From assembly GCA_019244165.1 (NCBI GenBank), contig JAFATA010000073.1:1-55968 (forward strand): a stretch of 55,968 nucleotides of DNA. The letters are read 5' to 3'. Position 1 is the first letter of the stretch; each line of letters starts with the position of its first letter. This document shows, in pieces, positions 33,922 through 43,438 of the stretch. Origin of the DNA: Pseudonocardiales bacterium (GTDB taxonomy: Bacteria > Actinomycetota > Actinomycetes > Mycobacteriales > Pseudonocardiaceae). The translations under genes and the position numbers were made by a program. The notes beneath the pieces are model-generated. The model was not told where the DNA came from and made no database searches. It saw nothing but the letters and a program-made list of their open reading frames with translations.

Positions 33922-34623
33922 GTGACGATCGACGTAACGGGGGAGTTCGACGCCGCTGCGGCACGTTACGACCGGCTGGTCGGCGCAAGCCCCGGCTATC
34001 ACCGCAACCTGGCGCGCTCCGCCCGCCGGATGCACCTGCCCGGCTCCGGCGCCGGGTTGCACCTGCTAGACCTGGGTTGCGGGACCGGGGCCTCGACCCT
34101 GGCGCTGCTAGCGGCCGCGCCCCAGGCCAGGATCACCGCGGTGGACGCCTCGGCCGGCATGCTCGCCCAAGCCCGGCAGGCCGACTGGCCAGCACGGGTG
34201 TCGTTCGTGCACGCTCGGGCCGAGGAACTGGCCGCAGCCGGGGTGCGGGGACCCTTCGACGGGATCTTCGCCGCGTACCTGGTGCGCAACCTGCCTGACC
34301 CGGACCCGGTGCTGGCCGAGCTGCGCGCAGCGCTGGCGCCCGGGGCACCGCTGGCGATCCATGACTACACCCTGGATGGTCAGGTGCGCAGCCGCGCGAT
34401 CTGGACCGCGGTGTGCTGGACGGTGATCATCCCCACCGGGAAGATGCTCACCGGTCGGGCCGCGCTCTACCGCTACCTATGGCGCAGCGTGCTGCGTTTC
34501 AACACAGTGGACGCGCTGGCCACCCGGCTGCGCGGGCACGGCCTGGTCGATACCCAGATCGCCACCATGCCAGGCTGGGAGCGCGGCATCGTGCACACCG
34601 TCGTGGCCCGGCGAGCGGCGTGA
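33922..34623 (+). CDS. Class I SAM-dependent methyltransferase
   Basis: The 233-residue enzyme has the SAM fold: motif I LHLLDLGCGTGASTLALLAAAP, acidic VDASAGMLAQAR, and post-motif FDGIFAAYLVRNLPDPDPVLAELRAALAPGAPLAIHDYTLDG, resembling UbiE/menaquinone-type methyltransferases. TACGCT lies 6 nt before GTG 33922, so the message may be leaderless. The stop overlaps the FAD oxidoreductase start, and a Rieske protein gene follows convergently. Together they suggest modification of a lipid or carotenoid-like substrate. Confidence 0.83.
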   Translation: MTIDVTGEFDAAAARYDRLVGASPGYHRNLARSARRMHLPGSGAGLHLLDLGCGTGASTLALLAAAPQARITAVDASAGMLAQARQADWPARVSFVHARAEELAAAGVRGPFDGIFAAYLVRNLPDPDPVLAELRAALAPGAPLAIHDYTLDGQVRSRAIWTAVCWTVIIPTGKMLTGRAALYRYLWRSVLRFNTVDALATRLRGHGLVDTQIATMPGWERGIVHTVVARRAA

Positions 34624-36173
34624 GGGCGCCCGGCGGCGGGCAATGGCCGGGCCGGGACCGGCGGGCGGTGTGGCATCCACCGCAGGCCGGTCAACCCTGG
34701 GCTGAGGGGCCGCCGCCCCGAGTCGCCGTCGTCGGCGGTGGGATCGCTGGCGTCGCGGCCGCCGTAGCGCTGGCCGAACGTGGCGTGCAAGTGCAGCTCC
34801 TGGAACGGGAGCAGCAGCTCGGCGGCCGGCTGCGCGGCTGGCCGACCACGCTGGCCGACGGGTCCACGGTCACCATGAGCCGCGGGTTTCATGCCTTCTT
34901 CCGGCAGTACTACAACCTGCGTGCGCTGCTGCGCCGGGCCGATCCGCTGAACCGGGCGCTGGTGCCGATGGCGGATTACCCGCTGGTCGATGCGCGGGGC
35001 CACCGGGACTCCTTTCAGGGGCTGCCGCGCACACCACCGTGGAACGCGGTGGCCTTCGCGCTGTTCAGCCCCACCTTGCCGTGGCGGGAGCTGGTCAGGC
35101 GGATCGACCCGGTGGCCGCGCTGCCGCTGCTCGACGTGTCCGTGCCGGAGGTCTACTGGCGGTTGGACGACCAGGACGCCATGACGTTCCTGCAGCGGGT
35201 GCGCTTCCCGGACGCGGCTGCGCACCTGGCGTTTTCAGTGTTCTCCCGCAGCTTCTTCGCCGATCCCCGGGAGCTGTCAGCGGCCGAGCTGGCCACGATG
35301 TTCCACATTTACTTCCTGGGCTCGGCCGAGGGCCTGGTGTTCGACGTGGCCGCCGAACCGTTCCCGCAGGCGCTGTGGGACCCGATGAGCGACTACCTGA
35401 CCGCGCTGGGCGTCCTGGTGTGCCCCGGCGTGGCCGTCACACAGGTGGCACCCGGGCGGGCGCGGCGCTTCGCCTTGCGCGCCGATGATGCCGCGGAGGA
35501 CCTCCCGGAGGTGGACGCCGTCGTGCTCGCCGCCGACGTGACCGGGTTGCAGGCGCTGCTTGCCGCCTCACCCGAGCTTGGTGAGCCGTCCTGGCGGGCG
35601 CGCATCGCGCGTTTGCGCACCGCCCCGCCGTTTCTGGTGTCCCGGTACTGGCTGCAGCGCCCGGTGCGCGCCGAGCGCCCTGGGTTCCTAGGCACCAGCG
35701 GATTCGGGCCGCTGGACAACGTCAGCGTGCTGGAACGCTTCGAAGGCGAGGCGGCCCGCTGGGCGCGCCGCACCGGCGGCTCGGTGGTGGAACTGCACGC
35801 CTACGCGCTCACCGGGGATCCGGAGCAGGCCAGGCGGCGGCTACTCGAGGAGCTGTGGCGGGTCTACCCGGAGACCGCCACCACCACGATCCTCGACGAG
35901 CGCCACGAGCTGCGCGCCGACTGCCCGCTGTTCGCGCCGGGGACCTTCGCCGAGCGGCCCACCGTGACCACCCCCGACCCGACCGTGGTCCTCGCCGGCG
36001 ACCTCACCCGGGTCGATGTGCCCGTTGCCCTGATGGAGCGGGCGGCGACCAGCGGGTTCCTCGCCGCCAACGCGCTGCTGGGCAGGTGGGGGTTGCGCGG
36101 GCACCCGCTGTGGACCGTGCCGCTCCGGGGCCGGCTGGCCCCGCTGCGCGCCGCGGCCGCCCGGTTCGGCTAG
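34620..36173 (+). CDS. FAD-dependent oxidoreductase of the carotenoid desaturase/amine oxidase superfamily
   Basis: The 517-residue flavoprotein has the dinucleotide-binding motif VAVVGGGIAGVAAAVALAERGVQVQLLEREQQLGGRLRGW at about 35-75, and a late FAD motif VVLAGDLTRVDVPVALMERAATSGFLAANALL. The SRGFHAFFRQYYNLRALLRRADP segment recalls CrtU-like carotene desaturase/isorenieratene synthases. GTG 34620 overlaps the methyltransferase stop (GTGA), so the two are co-translated. No other carotenoid gene is in the window, so the substrate remains open. Confidence 0.82.
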   Translation: MRAPGGGQWPGRDRRAVWHPPQAGQPWAEGPPPRVAVVGGGIAGVAAAVALAERGVQVQLLEREQQLGGRLRGWPTTLADGSTVTMSRGFHAFFRQYYNLRALLRRADPLNRALVPMADYPLVDARGHRDSFQGLPRTPPWNAVAFALFSPTLPWRELVRRIDPVAALPLLDVSVPEVYWRLDDQDAMTFLQRVRFPDAAAHLAFSVFSRSFFADPRELSAAELATMFHIYFLGSAEGLVFDVAAEPFPQALWDPMSDYLTALGVLVCPGVAVTQVAPGRARRFALRADDAAEDLPEVDAVVLAADVTGLQALLAASPELGEPSWRARIARLRTAPPFLVSRYWLQRPVRAERPGFLGTSGFGPLDNVSVLERFEGEAARWARRTGGSVVELHAYALTGDPEQARRRLLEELWRVYPETATTTILDERHELRADCPLFAPGTFAERPTVTTPDPTVVLAGDLTRVDVPVALMERAATSGFLAANALLGRWGLRGHPLWTVPLRGRLAPLRAAAARFG

Positions 36174-37153
36174 CCCGGCCAGCGCCCGCTGGTCCGCAGC
36201 TCATAGCGACGCTGCGCGTAGGCCAGGTCATCACGCCACAGCCGGGCGGCTGCCCAGCGCATTGCCGGGCGCATCACCGGGGAGGCGCGGCGGGCCAGGG
36301 CGAACCCCGGGCGGGGCGAGCTGGCGATGGTCGTCTCGATCACCGCGGTTCGCGGATGGCCAGCGTCATCGACGCCCAGCGGAACGGCGTGCGTCTCGAC
36401 CACACTCCCGGCGCCCTCTCCCTCCAGGATGTCCATCACCACCGTGCGCGGTTCGGGGCAGCTGAACGCGGCCCGCACCGGAACCCCGATCCGCCGGGTG
36501 AGCCGGAAGGCAACCTCAACCACGAACCGGTCGAGCTGCTCACTGGGCTCCTCGACCACCTGCAGCCCCACGAAGGAGTACGGGTGGAACCAGCTGCCAT
36601 GCCAGGGGTCAAGCCGGTTGGCGACCACATCCTCCGGCTCGCAACGCCCGATCCCGGTGAAGACTGCCTCCAGGCTGGTCTGCGGGTCGGGCCGGCGGTG
36701 CAGCACCGGTTCGGGCAGCGGATCCTCCCCCCCGACGGCGTCCAAGCGCACCCAGGCCAGCACCCCGTCGTCGTGGGTCGGGAACGGATCCCACCCCGGC
36801 ACCCCCCGGGCACCGATCGCCAGACCGTGCCAGCGGCACACCAGCTTCCCGCCCGTCACCGCCGCCCGGCACAGGGGCGCGCCCAGGTGCGGGCACTCGC
36901 CGGGCCCGGCGTGCAACCCCCCGTCGGGAGTGCGCCAGGCGACGACTTCCAGGCCCGCCACCTGACGCCCGAACGGCCGGTCGCCGCGGACCTCCCGGCT
37001 CGCGGCGAGCACGTACCAGTTGCCCGAGGGCCGAGCCTGCGCCCGTTTCAGCGCCGCCTCGATCAGACCGGGCCGGGCAGGCCGCCAGGTGGGTTGCTGC
37101 TCAGCCCAGGTCCACGCCGGCAGCCGCCGCAGCGGCACTCCCCCTTCGACCAT
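36170..37153 (-). CDS. Rieske [2Fe-2S] protein (DUF5914-like)
   Basis: The 327-residue protein has a Rieske domain at about 45-145 with cluster ligands CPHLGAPL and CRWHGLAIG. The C-terminal 180 residues resemble the DUF5914/aromatic-oxygenase-like part (NRLDPWHGSWFHPYSF, FRLTRRIGVPVRAAFSCPEPRTVVMDI). ATG 37153 is taken; the frame is open to 37201. Its stop overlaps the convergent FAD oxidoreductase by 4 nt, and such Rieske partners occur beside CrtU-like flavoproteins. It may supply electrons or hydroxylate the same substrate. Confidence 0.8.
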   Translation of the reverse strand: MVEGGVPLRRLPAWTWAEQQPTWRPARPGLIEAALKRAQARPSGNWYVLAASREVRGDRPFGRQVAGLEVVAWRTPDGGLHAGPGECPHLGAPLCRAAVTGGKLVCRWHGLAIGARGVPGWDPFPTHDDGVLAWVRLDAVGGEDPLPEPVLHRRPDPQTSLEAVFTGIGRCEPEDVVANRLDPWHGSWFHPYSFVGLQVVEEPSEQLDRFVVEVAFRLTRRIGVPVRAAFSCPEPRTVVMDILEGEGAGSVVETHAVPLGVDDAGHPRTAVIETTIASSPRPGFALARRASPVMRPAMRWAAARLWRDDLAYAQRRYELRTSGRWPG

Positions 37154-37278
37154 GTGCTCATCATCCGCCTTTTTACGTTGCCCGAGCGGCCCAGGGACCA
37201 CTGTAATGAGGAAGGCGGGGCGGCCACGGGGACAGAGGCCAAGGGGACGGCAGGGATGGGGATCATGGAGGGGAAGCG

Positions 37279-39021
37279 ATGTCGCCCGACGGCTACCTGG
37301 TGGAACCGCAAGCCGACGACTTCGAGCCTGCCACGGCAGCTCCGACCGACCCGTACTGGTACAAGCGAGCGGTCTTCTACGAAGTCCTCGTCCGGGCGTT
37401 TCACGACCACGACAGGAACGGCGCCGGCGACCTGATCGGTCTCACCCACAAGTTGGATTACTTGGAGTGGCTGGGCATTGACTGCCTGTGGCTCCCACCC
37501 TTCTACGACTCCCCGTTGCGCGACGGCGGTTACGACATCTCCGACTTCCGGGCCGTATTGCCCGAGTTCGGCACCGTCGAGGATTTCGTGGTGCTGCTCG
37601 ACGAGGCGCACAAGCGGGGGATCCGGGTGATCACCGACCTGGTCATGAACCACACGTCCGACCAGCACCCCTGGTTTCAGGAGTCCCGCCGCGACCCGGA
37701 AGGCCCCTACGGCGACTTCTACGTGTGGAGCGACAAGGACACCGTCTACCCGGACGCCCGGGTCATCTTCGTCGACACCGAGACGTCGAACTGGACGTAT
37801 GACCCGGTACGCGGCCAGTTCTACTGGCACCGGTTCTTCTCCCACCAACCCGACCTCAACTACGACAACCCCGAGGTCGGCGAGGCGATGCTCGGCGTGC
37901 TGCGGTTCTGGTTGGACCTTGGCATCGATGGTTTCCGGCTGGACGCGGTGCCCTACCTGTTCGAGGAGGAGGGCACGAACTGCGAGAACCTGCCGCGCAC
38001 CCACGAGTTCCTCAAGCGCTGCCGTAAGGTGGTCGACTGCGAGTACCCGGGGCGGGTGCTGCTGGCCGAGGCCAACCAGTGGCCGACGGACGTCGTGGAG
38101 TACTTCGGCGACCCCGCGGCGGGGGGCGACGAGGCGCATATGGCGTTTCACTTCCCCTTGATGCCCCGCATCTTCATGGCGGTACGCCGGGAGTCCCGGT
38201 TCCCGATCTCCGAGATCTTGGCCCAGACCCCGCCCATCCCGCGCAACGCCCAGTGGGGGATCTTCCTGCGCAACCACGACGAGCTGACCCTGGAGATGGT
38301 CACCGACGAGGAACGCGACTACATGTACAGTGAATACGTTAAGGATCCTCGGATGCGGGCGAACATCGGTATCCGTCGACGGCTGGCGCCGCTGCTGGAC
38401 AACGACCGCAACCAACTCGAGCTGTTCACCGCGCTGTTGCTGTCGTTGCCCGGCTCACCGGTGCTCTACTACGGTGACGAGATCGGAATGGGGGACAACA
38501 TCTGGCTGGGGGACCGGGACTCGGTGCGCACTCCGATGCAGTGGACACCGGACCGCAACGCGGGATTTTCCGGCTGCGACCCGGGCCGCATCTACCTTCC
38601 GGTGATCATGGACCCGGTGTACGGGTACCAGGCGGTCAACGTCGAGGCGCAGTCGGCGTCGACGCAGTCGCTGCTGAACTGGACCCGGCGGATGATCCAG
38701 GTGCGCCGCGAGCACCCGGCCTTCGGGCTGGGCGACTTCACCGAGCTCGGCTCGTCCAACCCCACTGTGCTGGCCTACCGCCGCAGCCACCTTGGCGAGG
38801 GCGACACCAGTGATGACATCGTCCTCTGCGTGAACAACCTGTCCCGCTTCCCGCAGCCCGTGGAGCTCGACTTGGGTGAGCATGAAGGAGGGGTACCCGT
38901 GGAGCTGACCGGCGGCGTGCGCTTCCCGCCGATCGGCGAGCTGCCCTACCTGCTCACGCTGCCCGGCCACGGCTTCTATTGGTTCCAGATCGTGTTTTCG
39001 GACGCGGGGCGCGAACCGTGA
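37279..39021 (+). CDS. treS: Trehalose synthase (maltose alpha-D-glucosyltransferase)
   Basis: GH13_16 enzyme of 580 residues that interconverts trehalose and maltose. Blocks seen: [77 protein letters not shown] (nucleophile Asp), LLAEANQWP (acid/base Glu) and [19 protein letters not shown] precedes ATG 37279. The gene overlaps mak by 4 nt, the usual actinobacterial arrangement, so maltose is passed directly to the kinase. Confidence 0.97.
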   Translation: MSPDGYLVEPQADDFEPATAAPTDPYWYKRAVFYEVLVRAFHDHDRNGAGDLIGLTHKLDYLEWLGIDCLWLPPFYDSPLRDGGYDISDFRAVLPEFGTVEDFVVLLDEAHKRGIRVITDLVMNHTSDQHPWFQESRRDPEGPYGDFYVWSDKDTVYPDARVIFVDTETSNWTYDPVRGQFYWHRFFSHQPDLNYDNPEVGEAMLGVLRFWLDLGIDGFRLDAVPYLFEEEGTNCENLPRTHEFLKRCRKVVDCEYPGRVLLAEANQWPTDVVEYFGDPAAGGDEAHMAFHFPLMPRIFMAVRRESRFPISEILAQTPPIPRNAQWGIFLRNHDELTLEMVTDEERDYMYSEYVKDPRMRANIGIRRRLAPLLDNDRNQLELFTALLLSLPGSPVLYYGDEIGMGDNIWLGDRDSVRTPMQWTPDRNAGFSGCDPGRIYLPVIMDPVYGYQAVNVEAQSASTQSLLNWTRRMIQVRREHPAFGLGDFTELGSSNPTVLAYRRSHLGEGDTSDDIVLCVNNLSRFPQPVELDLGEHEGGVPVELTGGVRFPPIGELPYLLTLPGHGFYWFQIVFSDAGREP

Positions 39022-40430
39022 TCACTCCCAGTGCCACTGAGCTGCTCGCGGAGATCGCCGACTCGCTGACGGCGATGCTGCCCGAGCAGCGCTGGTTTGC
39101 TGGCAAGGGCCGCCCGGTGCGCGGGGTCAGCCCGGTGCGCGCCACCGATCTCGCCGGAGCCGATCCCCGGTTGGTGCACGCCGTCATCGAGGTCGACCAG
39201 GGTGAGCAGCATCGAGACCGCTACCAGCTCCTGCTCGGGGTGCGCAGCGACCTGCCCGACAACCTCGGGCACGCCTGGGTGAGCGCCTGCGGGGACCAAG
39301 CGGTGTACCAGGCGATCTACGACCCCGACCTCACCGCCGTGCTGCTGGAGCTGATGGCCCAGGGCAAGGACCTCGACGGGCTGCGCTTTCTCGCCGAGCC
39401 GGGCGCCACGCTGGACCCCAAGCAGCGCTCCCGCCCGGTGGGGGCGGAGCAGTCCAACACCTCGCTGGTCTACGGGCAGGCCTGCATCCTCAAACTGTTC
39501 CGCAAGATCACCGCTGGTCGCAGCCCGGATCTGGAGCTGCACCGCGCGTTGGCTGCCGTGGGCTGCCAGTACATCGCGACGCCGCTAGGCGGCATCGAAG
39601 GGGAACTGGATTCCACTCCGGTCACCTACGGCATGCTCACCAAATACCTGCGCAACGCCGCCGAGGGCTGGGCGATGGCGACGGCGAGCATGCGGGATCT
39701 GCTGGCGGAGAGCCTGTTCACCGAGGGCGCTTCCGGCCCGGGGGGACCCATCGATCCGGCGGAGGCTGGCGGCGATTTTGCCTCCGAGGCACACCGGCTC
39801 GGCCAGGCGGTGGCCAGCGTGCACGCCGATTTGGCCACCGCGCTGGGGAGCTCCCCGGCTCCCCCCGGATACCTCGACGCGCTGGTCGATGGCATGCACG
39901 GCAGGCTGGACAGCGTCCTGAGGCAGGTGCCTGAGCTCGCCCCGCATGAAGACGCGCTGCGGGCGGCCTTCGACGCGGTGCGTGATCTGGAGGGTCCGGT
40001 GCTGGTGCAGCGGATACACGGCGATTTGCACCTGGGTCAAGTGCTGCGCAGTGTCACCGGCTGGGTGCTGATCGACTTCGAGGGTGAGCCGATGGCACCG
40101 CTGGATGCCCGCACCGCTCCCGCCTCCCCGCTGCGGGACGTCGCCGGGATGCTGCGCTCCTTCGACTATGCCGCCAACTACGCGCCGCTGGGCGACGTCG
40201 ACCCCGAGCAGCGCGCCGCAGTGACACTGGCCTGGACCACCCGCAACCAGGACGCGTTCTGCGACGGCTACGCGCAAGCCGCCCCCGACCCCCGCAAGCA
40301 GACCGTCCTGCTCCGCGCCTTCGAACTGGACAAGGCCGTCTACGAGGTCAACTACGAGTACCACAACCGCCCGCCGTGGCTGCCGATCCCGTTAGGGGCC
40401 ATCACCCGGCTCACCACCGCCCACCCCTGA
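39018..40430 (+). CDS. mak: Maltokinase
   Basis: ATP-dependent kinase of 470 residues making maltose-1-phosphate for GlgE. The N-terminal cap begins [27 protein letters not shown]. The aminoglycoside-kinase-like core has [28 protein letters not shown], which carries the catalytic and metal-binding Asp residues. GTG 39018 overlaps the treS stop. Length matches Mak/Pep2. Confidence 0.95.
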   Translation: MITPSATELLAEIADSLTAMLPEQRWFAGKGRPVRGVSPVRATDLAGADPRLVHAVIEVDQGEQHRDRYQLLLGVRSDLPDNLGHAWVSACGDQAVYQAIYDPDLTAVLLELMAQGKDLDGLRFLAEPGATLDPKQRSRPVGAEQSNTSLVYGQACILKLFRKITAGRSPDLELHRALAAVGCQYIATPLGGIEGELDSTPVTYGMLTKYLRNAAEGWAMATASMRDLLAESLFTEGASGPGGPIDPAEAGGDFASEAHRLGQAVASVHADLATALGSSPAPPGYLDALVDGMHGRLDSVLRQVPELAPHEDALRAAFDAVRDLEGPVLVQRIHGDLHLGQVLRSVTGWVLIDFEGEPMAPLDARTAPASPLRDVAGMLRSFDYAANYAPLGDVDPEQRAAVTLAWTTRNQDAFCDGYAQAAPDPRKQTVLLRAFELDKAVYEVNYEYHNRPPWLPIPLGAITRLTTAHP

Positions 40431-40646
40431 TCAGGCGGCGGCCTCGTAGGCTTCCAGCGCGCGGGTGAATCCCGCGAGGCAATGACGCAGCCCGGCCTCG
40501 CTCATCCGCATCGCCAGCTCACCGTAGCTGCCCAGGGTGAACTCGATGGTGTCATCGTGCGGAAACACCAGGTAGCTGATCTCGACGTCGTCCTCCACCC
40601 CTACCCAGGAGGCCACCTCCACCGATGGCCGCTCAATGTATTGCAT
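40431..40646 (-). CDS. Small hypothetical protein divergent from the XRE-DUF397 pair
   Basis: The 71-residue protein (MQYIERPSVEVASWVGVEDDVEISYLVF..., ending LRHCLAGFTRALEAYEAA) is probably a small beta-alpha fold. ATG 40646 has AGGAGAG about 11 nt upstream; the frame is open to 40691. A divergent small ORF beside a WhiJ-like regulator is common in actinobacteria. A 13-bp palindrome (40712-40724) lies between them. Function is unknown. Confidence 0.6.
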   Translation of the reverse strand: MQYIERPSVEVASWVGVEDDVEISYLVFPHDDTIEFTLGSYGELAMRMSEAGLRHCLAGFTRALEAYEAAA

Positions 40647-40711
40647 GTCCCCGCTCTCTCCTGCTTGCCGCCGCGTAGTATCGCGGCGCATCTCCGTCCC
40701 GTACAGTGAGA

Positions 40712-40724
40712 ACGTAGACTACGT
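40712..40724. promoter_or_regulatory. Palindrome between divergent genes
   Basis: ACGTAG-A-CTACGT is a perfect inverted repeat in the 107-nt divergent space. It is the best candidate operator for the XRE protein that starts 30 nt downstream. Confidence 0.45.
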
Positions 40725-40753
40725 ACGCGCTTTACGCAAGAGGGGGCCGTCCG

Positions 40754-41617
40754 ATGAGCCAGCGGCAGATGAACACCGAGCGGGTGCAGGTGGCGGCGAC
40801 GTTGCGGCGGATGCGCGAGGAGGCGGGCCTGAGCCGGGAGCAGGCCGCCGGGGTGCTCAGCTGCACCGCCTCGAAGATCGGCGATCTAGAGACCGGCCGG
40901 TCAGGCCCCAAACCCCTCGAGCTGGCCGCGCTGCTGGACCGCTACGGCATCACCGGCGAGGAGCGCGAGGAACTGATCGAGTTCGCCCGTGCCTCCCAGA
41001 CCCGCCGATCCCGGGGCGGCCACTGGGTCACGATCCCGGTCAGCCACCGCCGGTTCTCCGACCTGGAGCGCCAGGCCACCTCGGCGATCTTCTACTCCGG
41101 TGAGATCATCCACGGCACGCTGCAGATCGAGGCCTACGCCTGGGCGCTGCTGCGCCGGAACATCCTGGAGTCGCCGGAGGTGCGGGAGCGATTGCTCAAA
41201 CTGCGGCTGGGACGCAGCGCCGAGTTGAGCCGCACCCACCGCCCACCGCTGCGGTTGTGGTGCATCCTCGGCGAGGCCGCGCTACGCTCCGGGGTCGGCG
41301 GCCCGGCGGTGATGCGCGAGCAGCTCGAACACCTGATCACCATGACCACACTGCACGACAACGTGGTGGTCCAGGTGCTGCCGCTGGGCTCCGGGGTGCA
41401 CGACTTCATGGGGCTGACCGTGACGCTCTACGATTTCCCGCCGCCCGCGCCGCGGATGCTGCATTACGACAGCGTCGGGCGCGGCGTCGTGCAGGACGGA
41501 AAAGACGAGGTGTCCGAAGCAGCGCATATGATGGATCTGCTTCGAGCCAAGGCCCTCGGCCACGAAGAAAGCACCGAGTTCATTCAGGACATCATCAGGG
41601 AACTAGAGGAGAGCTAA
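40754..41617 (+). CDS. WhiJ-like XRE regulator with DUF5753 domain
   Basis: The 287-residue protein has an N-terminal helix-turn-helix (ATLRRMREEAGLSREQAAGVLSCTASKIGDLETGRSGPKPLEL, about 12-60). A DUF5753-type sensory domain follows (FYSGEIIHGTLQIEAYAWALL, RSAELSRTHRPPLRLWCILGEAALR, MTTLHDNVVVQVLPLGSGVHDFMGLTVTLYDFP). Such proteins form pairs with small DUF397 proteins; in Streptomyces the WhiJ/BldB relatives control development. The DUF397 gene starts 3 nt after its stop. Confidence 0.92.
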   Translation: MSQRQMNTERVQVAATLRRMREEAGLSREQAAGVLSCTASKIGDLETGRSGPKPLELAALLDRYGITGEEREELIEFARASQTRRSRGGHWVTIPVSHRRFSDLERQATSAIFYSGEIIHGTLQIEAYAWALLRRNILESPEVRERLLKLRLGRSAELSRTHRPPLRLWCILGEAALRSGVGGPAVMREQLEHLITMTTLHDNVVVQVLPLGSGVHDFMGLTVTLYDFPPPAPRMLHYDSVGRGVVQDGKDEVSEAAHMMDLLRAKALGHEESTEFIQDIIRELEES

Positions 41618-41620
41618 CAC

Positions 41621-41815
41621 ATGCCCCTCGTTACCGGCGAGTGGTTCCTGCCACGGCGAAGTTGGAACAACTCCTATTGCGTAGAAACCAAATTCACTAA
41701 AGACGCAGTTTACGTGCGCAATAACCGGCGTCCGGACGCGGGGACCGCGGTCTTCGACCACGCTGAGTGGGCCGTGTTCATCGCCGGCGTCAAAGACGGC
41801 GACTACGACCTCTAG
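41621..41815 (+). CDS. DUF397 protein, partner of the XRE regulator
   Basis: The 64-residue protein matches DUF397 by W-x-P-R-R-S-W-N-N-SYCVE near the start and AVFDHAEWAVFIAGVKDGDYDL at the end. GAGGAG lies 9 nt before ATG 41621, within the end of the regulator gene. Together they resemble an antitoxin-like regulatory pair in which the small protein binds the HTH protein. The CVE segment, usual in the family, is kept. Confidence 0.9.
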   Translation: MPLVTGEWFLPRRSWNNSYCVETKFTKDAVYVRNNRRPDAGTAVFDHAEWAVFIAGVKDGDYDL

Positions 41816-41874
41816 AACCGACCCACCCCCGCGGCGCTGCCACCCCGCCGCCGCAGCGGTCCCCACCCGCGTTC

Positions 41875-41945
41875 TCCTGTCGCCGAGTTCGACCTTAGGG
41901 CTGTTGTCGTGCACCTCTACAGCTCTGTCGAACTCGGCGACAGGA
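41875..41945. repeat. Inverted-repeat element with 19-bp perfect arms
   Basis: TCCTGTCGCCGAGTTCGAC (41875-41893) and GTCGAACTCGGCGACAGGA (41927-41945) are exact inverted repeats separated by 33 nt. Inside, AGGGCTGT and ACAGCTCT extend the pairing. It follows the DUF397 gene by 59 nt and precedes a leaderless promoter. One arm recurs at 8691-8707. It could be a terminator or a MITE-like dispersed repeat. Confidence 0.75.
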
Positions 41946-41998
41946 CGGCGAGGCGCACCGGGTGAGCCGGGTTGCGTGCTGGTGTCTAGAGTCGGCCC

Positions 41999-43099
41999 AT
42001 GGTTACCGAAAGCGAGGACTACCGGGCATGTATTGAGGCGCTCGCGGCACTGAGCGAGTACGAACCCGACGCCGCCGTCGGGCTCCTCGAACCGCTGCTC
42101 ACCGACCAGGACTGCCGCTGCCTCGGGGAGGCGGCGTTTTTGCTCGGCGTGGCCCGGCTGGCGCAGCCCGAACCCGAGGAGACCTGCCACCGGGCCGCCG
42201 CCGAGGCCTTCGCGGTCGCCGCGGAGCAGCGCCATTCGGCCTACTCACCTACCGCCGCCTACCGCTACGCCACACTGCTGGACAGCGCCGACGGTGAGGC
42301 CACCCGCGCCGCGTGGCGGCGGGTCGCCAATCTCAGCCTCTGCGCCTACTCCCCGGTGGCGCATTTCATGATCGGGCACAGCCTGCACCGGGACGGCCTC
42401 GACGCCGAACGGTCGATGATGAGCGCCCTCACCAGCTGCGACCCGGAGTACGCGCCCAGAGCCGCGATCTGGCTGCTGGAGCAGGACGCCCGCGCCGGGC
42501 GCTCAGACCGCGCCCAGTGCCTCGCGGGTACCATCAATGACTTCAAGCCCACCTTCGTGCACCGGGACTTCCACTACCACCAGTGGCTGGTGCCGCTGTG
42601 GCGAAGGCAGCTGCTCAATCACGCCTCCCCGCTCGACGTGCTGCGCGCGACCCACGCGCTCGCCCAGTTCGATGGCGTTACCCGGTCCCCCACGCTAGCG
42701 ACGATGCTGCGCGACCACATCCGAGCCCAGATCCGGGCCCAGAGCAACGGCGAGGAGCCCGCCGAGCTGGGCCTCGCTGCGGATCCGACCGAGCGCCCAC
42801 CCTGGTGGATCGGCACCGTCGCCACCCACCACGACGAGGGCACTCTGGACGAGCTGGCCCACGAGCTGTTCTGGGTGATCAACAAGCTCTATGCGCATCC
42901 CGCCCTCGCATACGCCGAGGGCACGGTCGAACAGGCGGACGCCATGGTGCGCAACATCGTGCACACCATGGACGAGTTCAGCTGGGGACCGCTGCTGCAC
43001 GAGGACTTCCGGCAGCGGGTCAACCGCGTGCTGGAGGAGGAGGTCCTGCCACCGGGCTGGACGGATCTCCGTCGTAGCGGGGCGCTACCATCCGGCTAA
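41999..43099 (+). CDS. TPR/Sel1-like hypothetical protein
   Basis: The 366-residue protein has helical, alanine-rich repeats in residues 1-170 (AAVGLLEPLLTDQDCRCLGEAAFLLGVARL, AYSPTAAYRYATLLDSADGEATRAAWRRVANLSLCAYSPVAHFMIGHSL). A distinct C-terminal half follows (PPWWIGTVATHHDEGTLDELAHELFWVINKLY). No enzymatic motif is seen. TAGAGT lies 6 nt before ATG 41999, so the transcript may be leaderless. A ribbon-helix-helix gene starts 9 nt after its stop. Function is unknown. Confidence 0.75.
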   Translation: MVTESEDYRACIEALAALSEYEPDAAVGLLEPLLTDQDCRCLGEAAFLLGVARLAQPEPEETCHRAAAEAFAVAAEQRHSAYSPTAAYRYATLLDSADGEATRAAWRRVANLSLCAYSPVAHFMIGHSLHRDGLDAERSMMSALTSCDPEYAPRAAIWLLEQDARAGRSDRAQCLAGTINDFKPTFVHRDFHYHQWLVPLWRRQLLNHASPLDVLRATHALAQFDGVTRSPTLATMLRDHIRAQIRAQSNGEEPAELGLAADPTERPPWWIGTVATHHDEGTLDELAHELFWVINKLYAHPALAYAEGTVEQADAMVRNIVHTMDEFSWGPLLHEDFRQRVNRVLEEEVLPPGWTDLRRSGALPSG

Positions 43100-43108
43100 G
43101 CTAGCCCT

Positions 43109-43438
43109 ATGGCGGTCAAGAAGATCAGCATCTCGCTCGACTCCGAGGTTTTCGACCGCGCCCGGCGTGCCGCCGAAGCCGAGGGCATTGCGCTCTCAGC
43201 CTGGCTGTGTCAAGCGGTCGAGGAAGCTGCTGGGCTGGCCGAAGCCCGCGCCGCGCTGGCGGAGTACATCGAGGTGTACGGGCCGCCCGACGAGGCCGCC
43301 ATGGCCGAAACCCGCGTCCGGCTGGACAAAGCTGGTGTCGGGCAATGGGAGACCCCCGACGAGGCCGCCGCCCGGATAGCCGCGCTGGCCCGGTTGCGCG
43401 GCGAGCTTCCCGGGGAAGTCCAGCGGCGCGCCGGATGA
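43109..43438 (+). CDS. Ribbon-helix-helix antitoxin-like protein
   Basis: The 109-residue protein starts with an RHH DNA-binding segment (AVKKISISLDSEVFDRARRAAEAEGIALSAWLCQAVEEAA) followed by a helical tail that would bind a toxin. The expected PIN toxin downstream is reduced to a C-terminal scrap, so it is an orphan antitoxin or a solo regulator. It lies 9 nt after the TPR-like gene. Confidence 0.8.
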   Translation: MAVKKISISLDSEVFDRARRAAEAEGIALSAWLCQAVEEAAGLAEARAALAEYIEVYGPPDEAAMAETRVRLDKAGVGQWETPDEAAARIAALARLRGELPGEVQRRAG

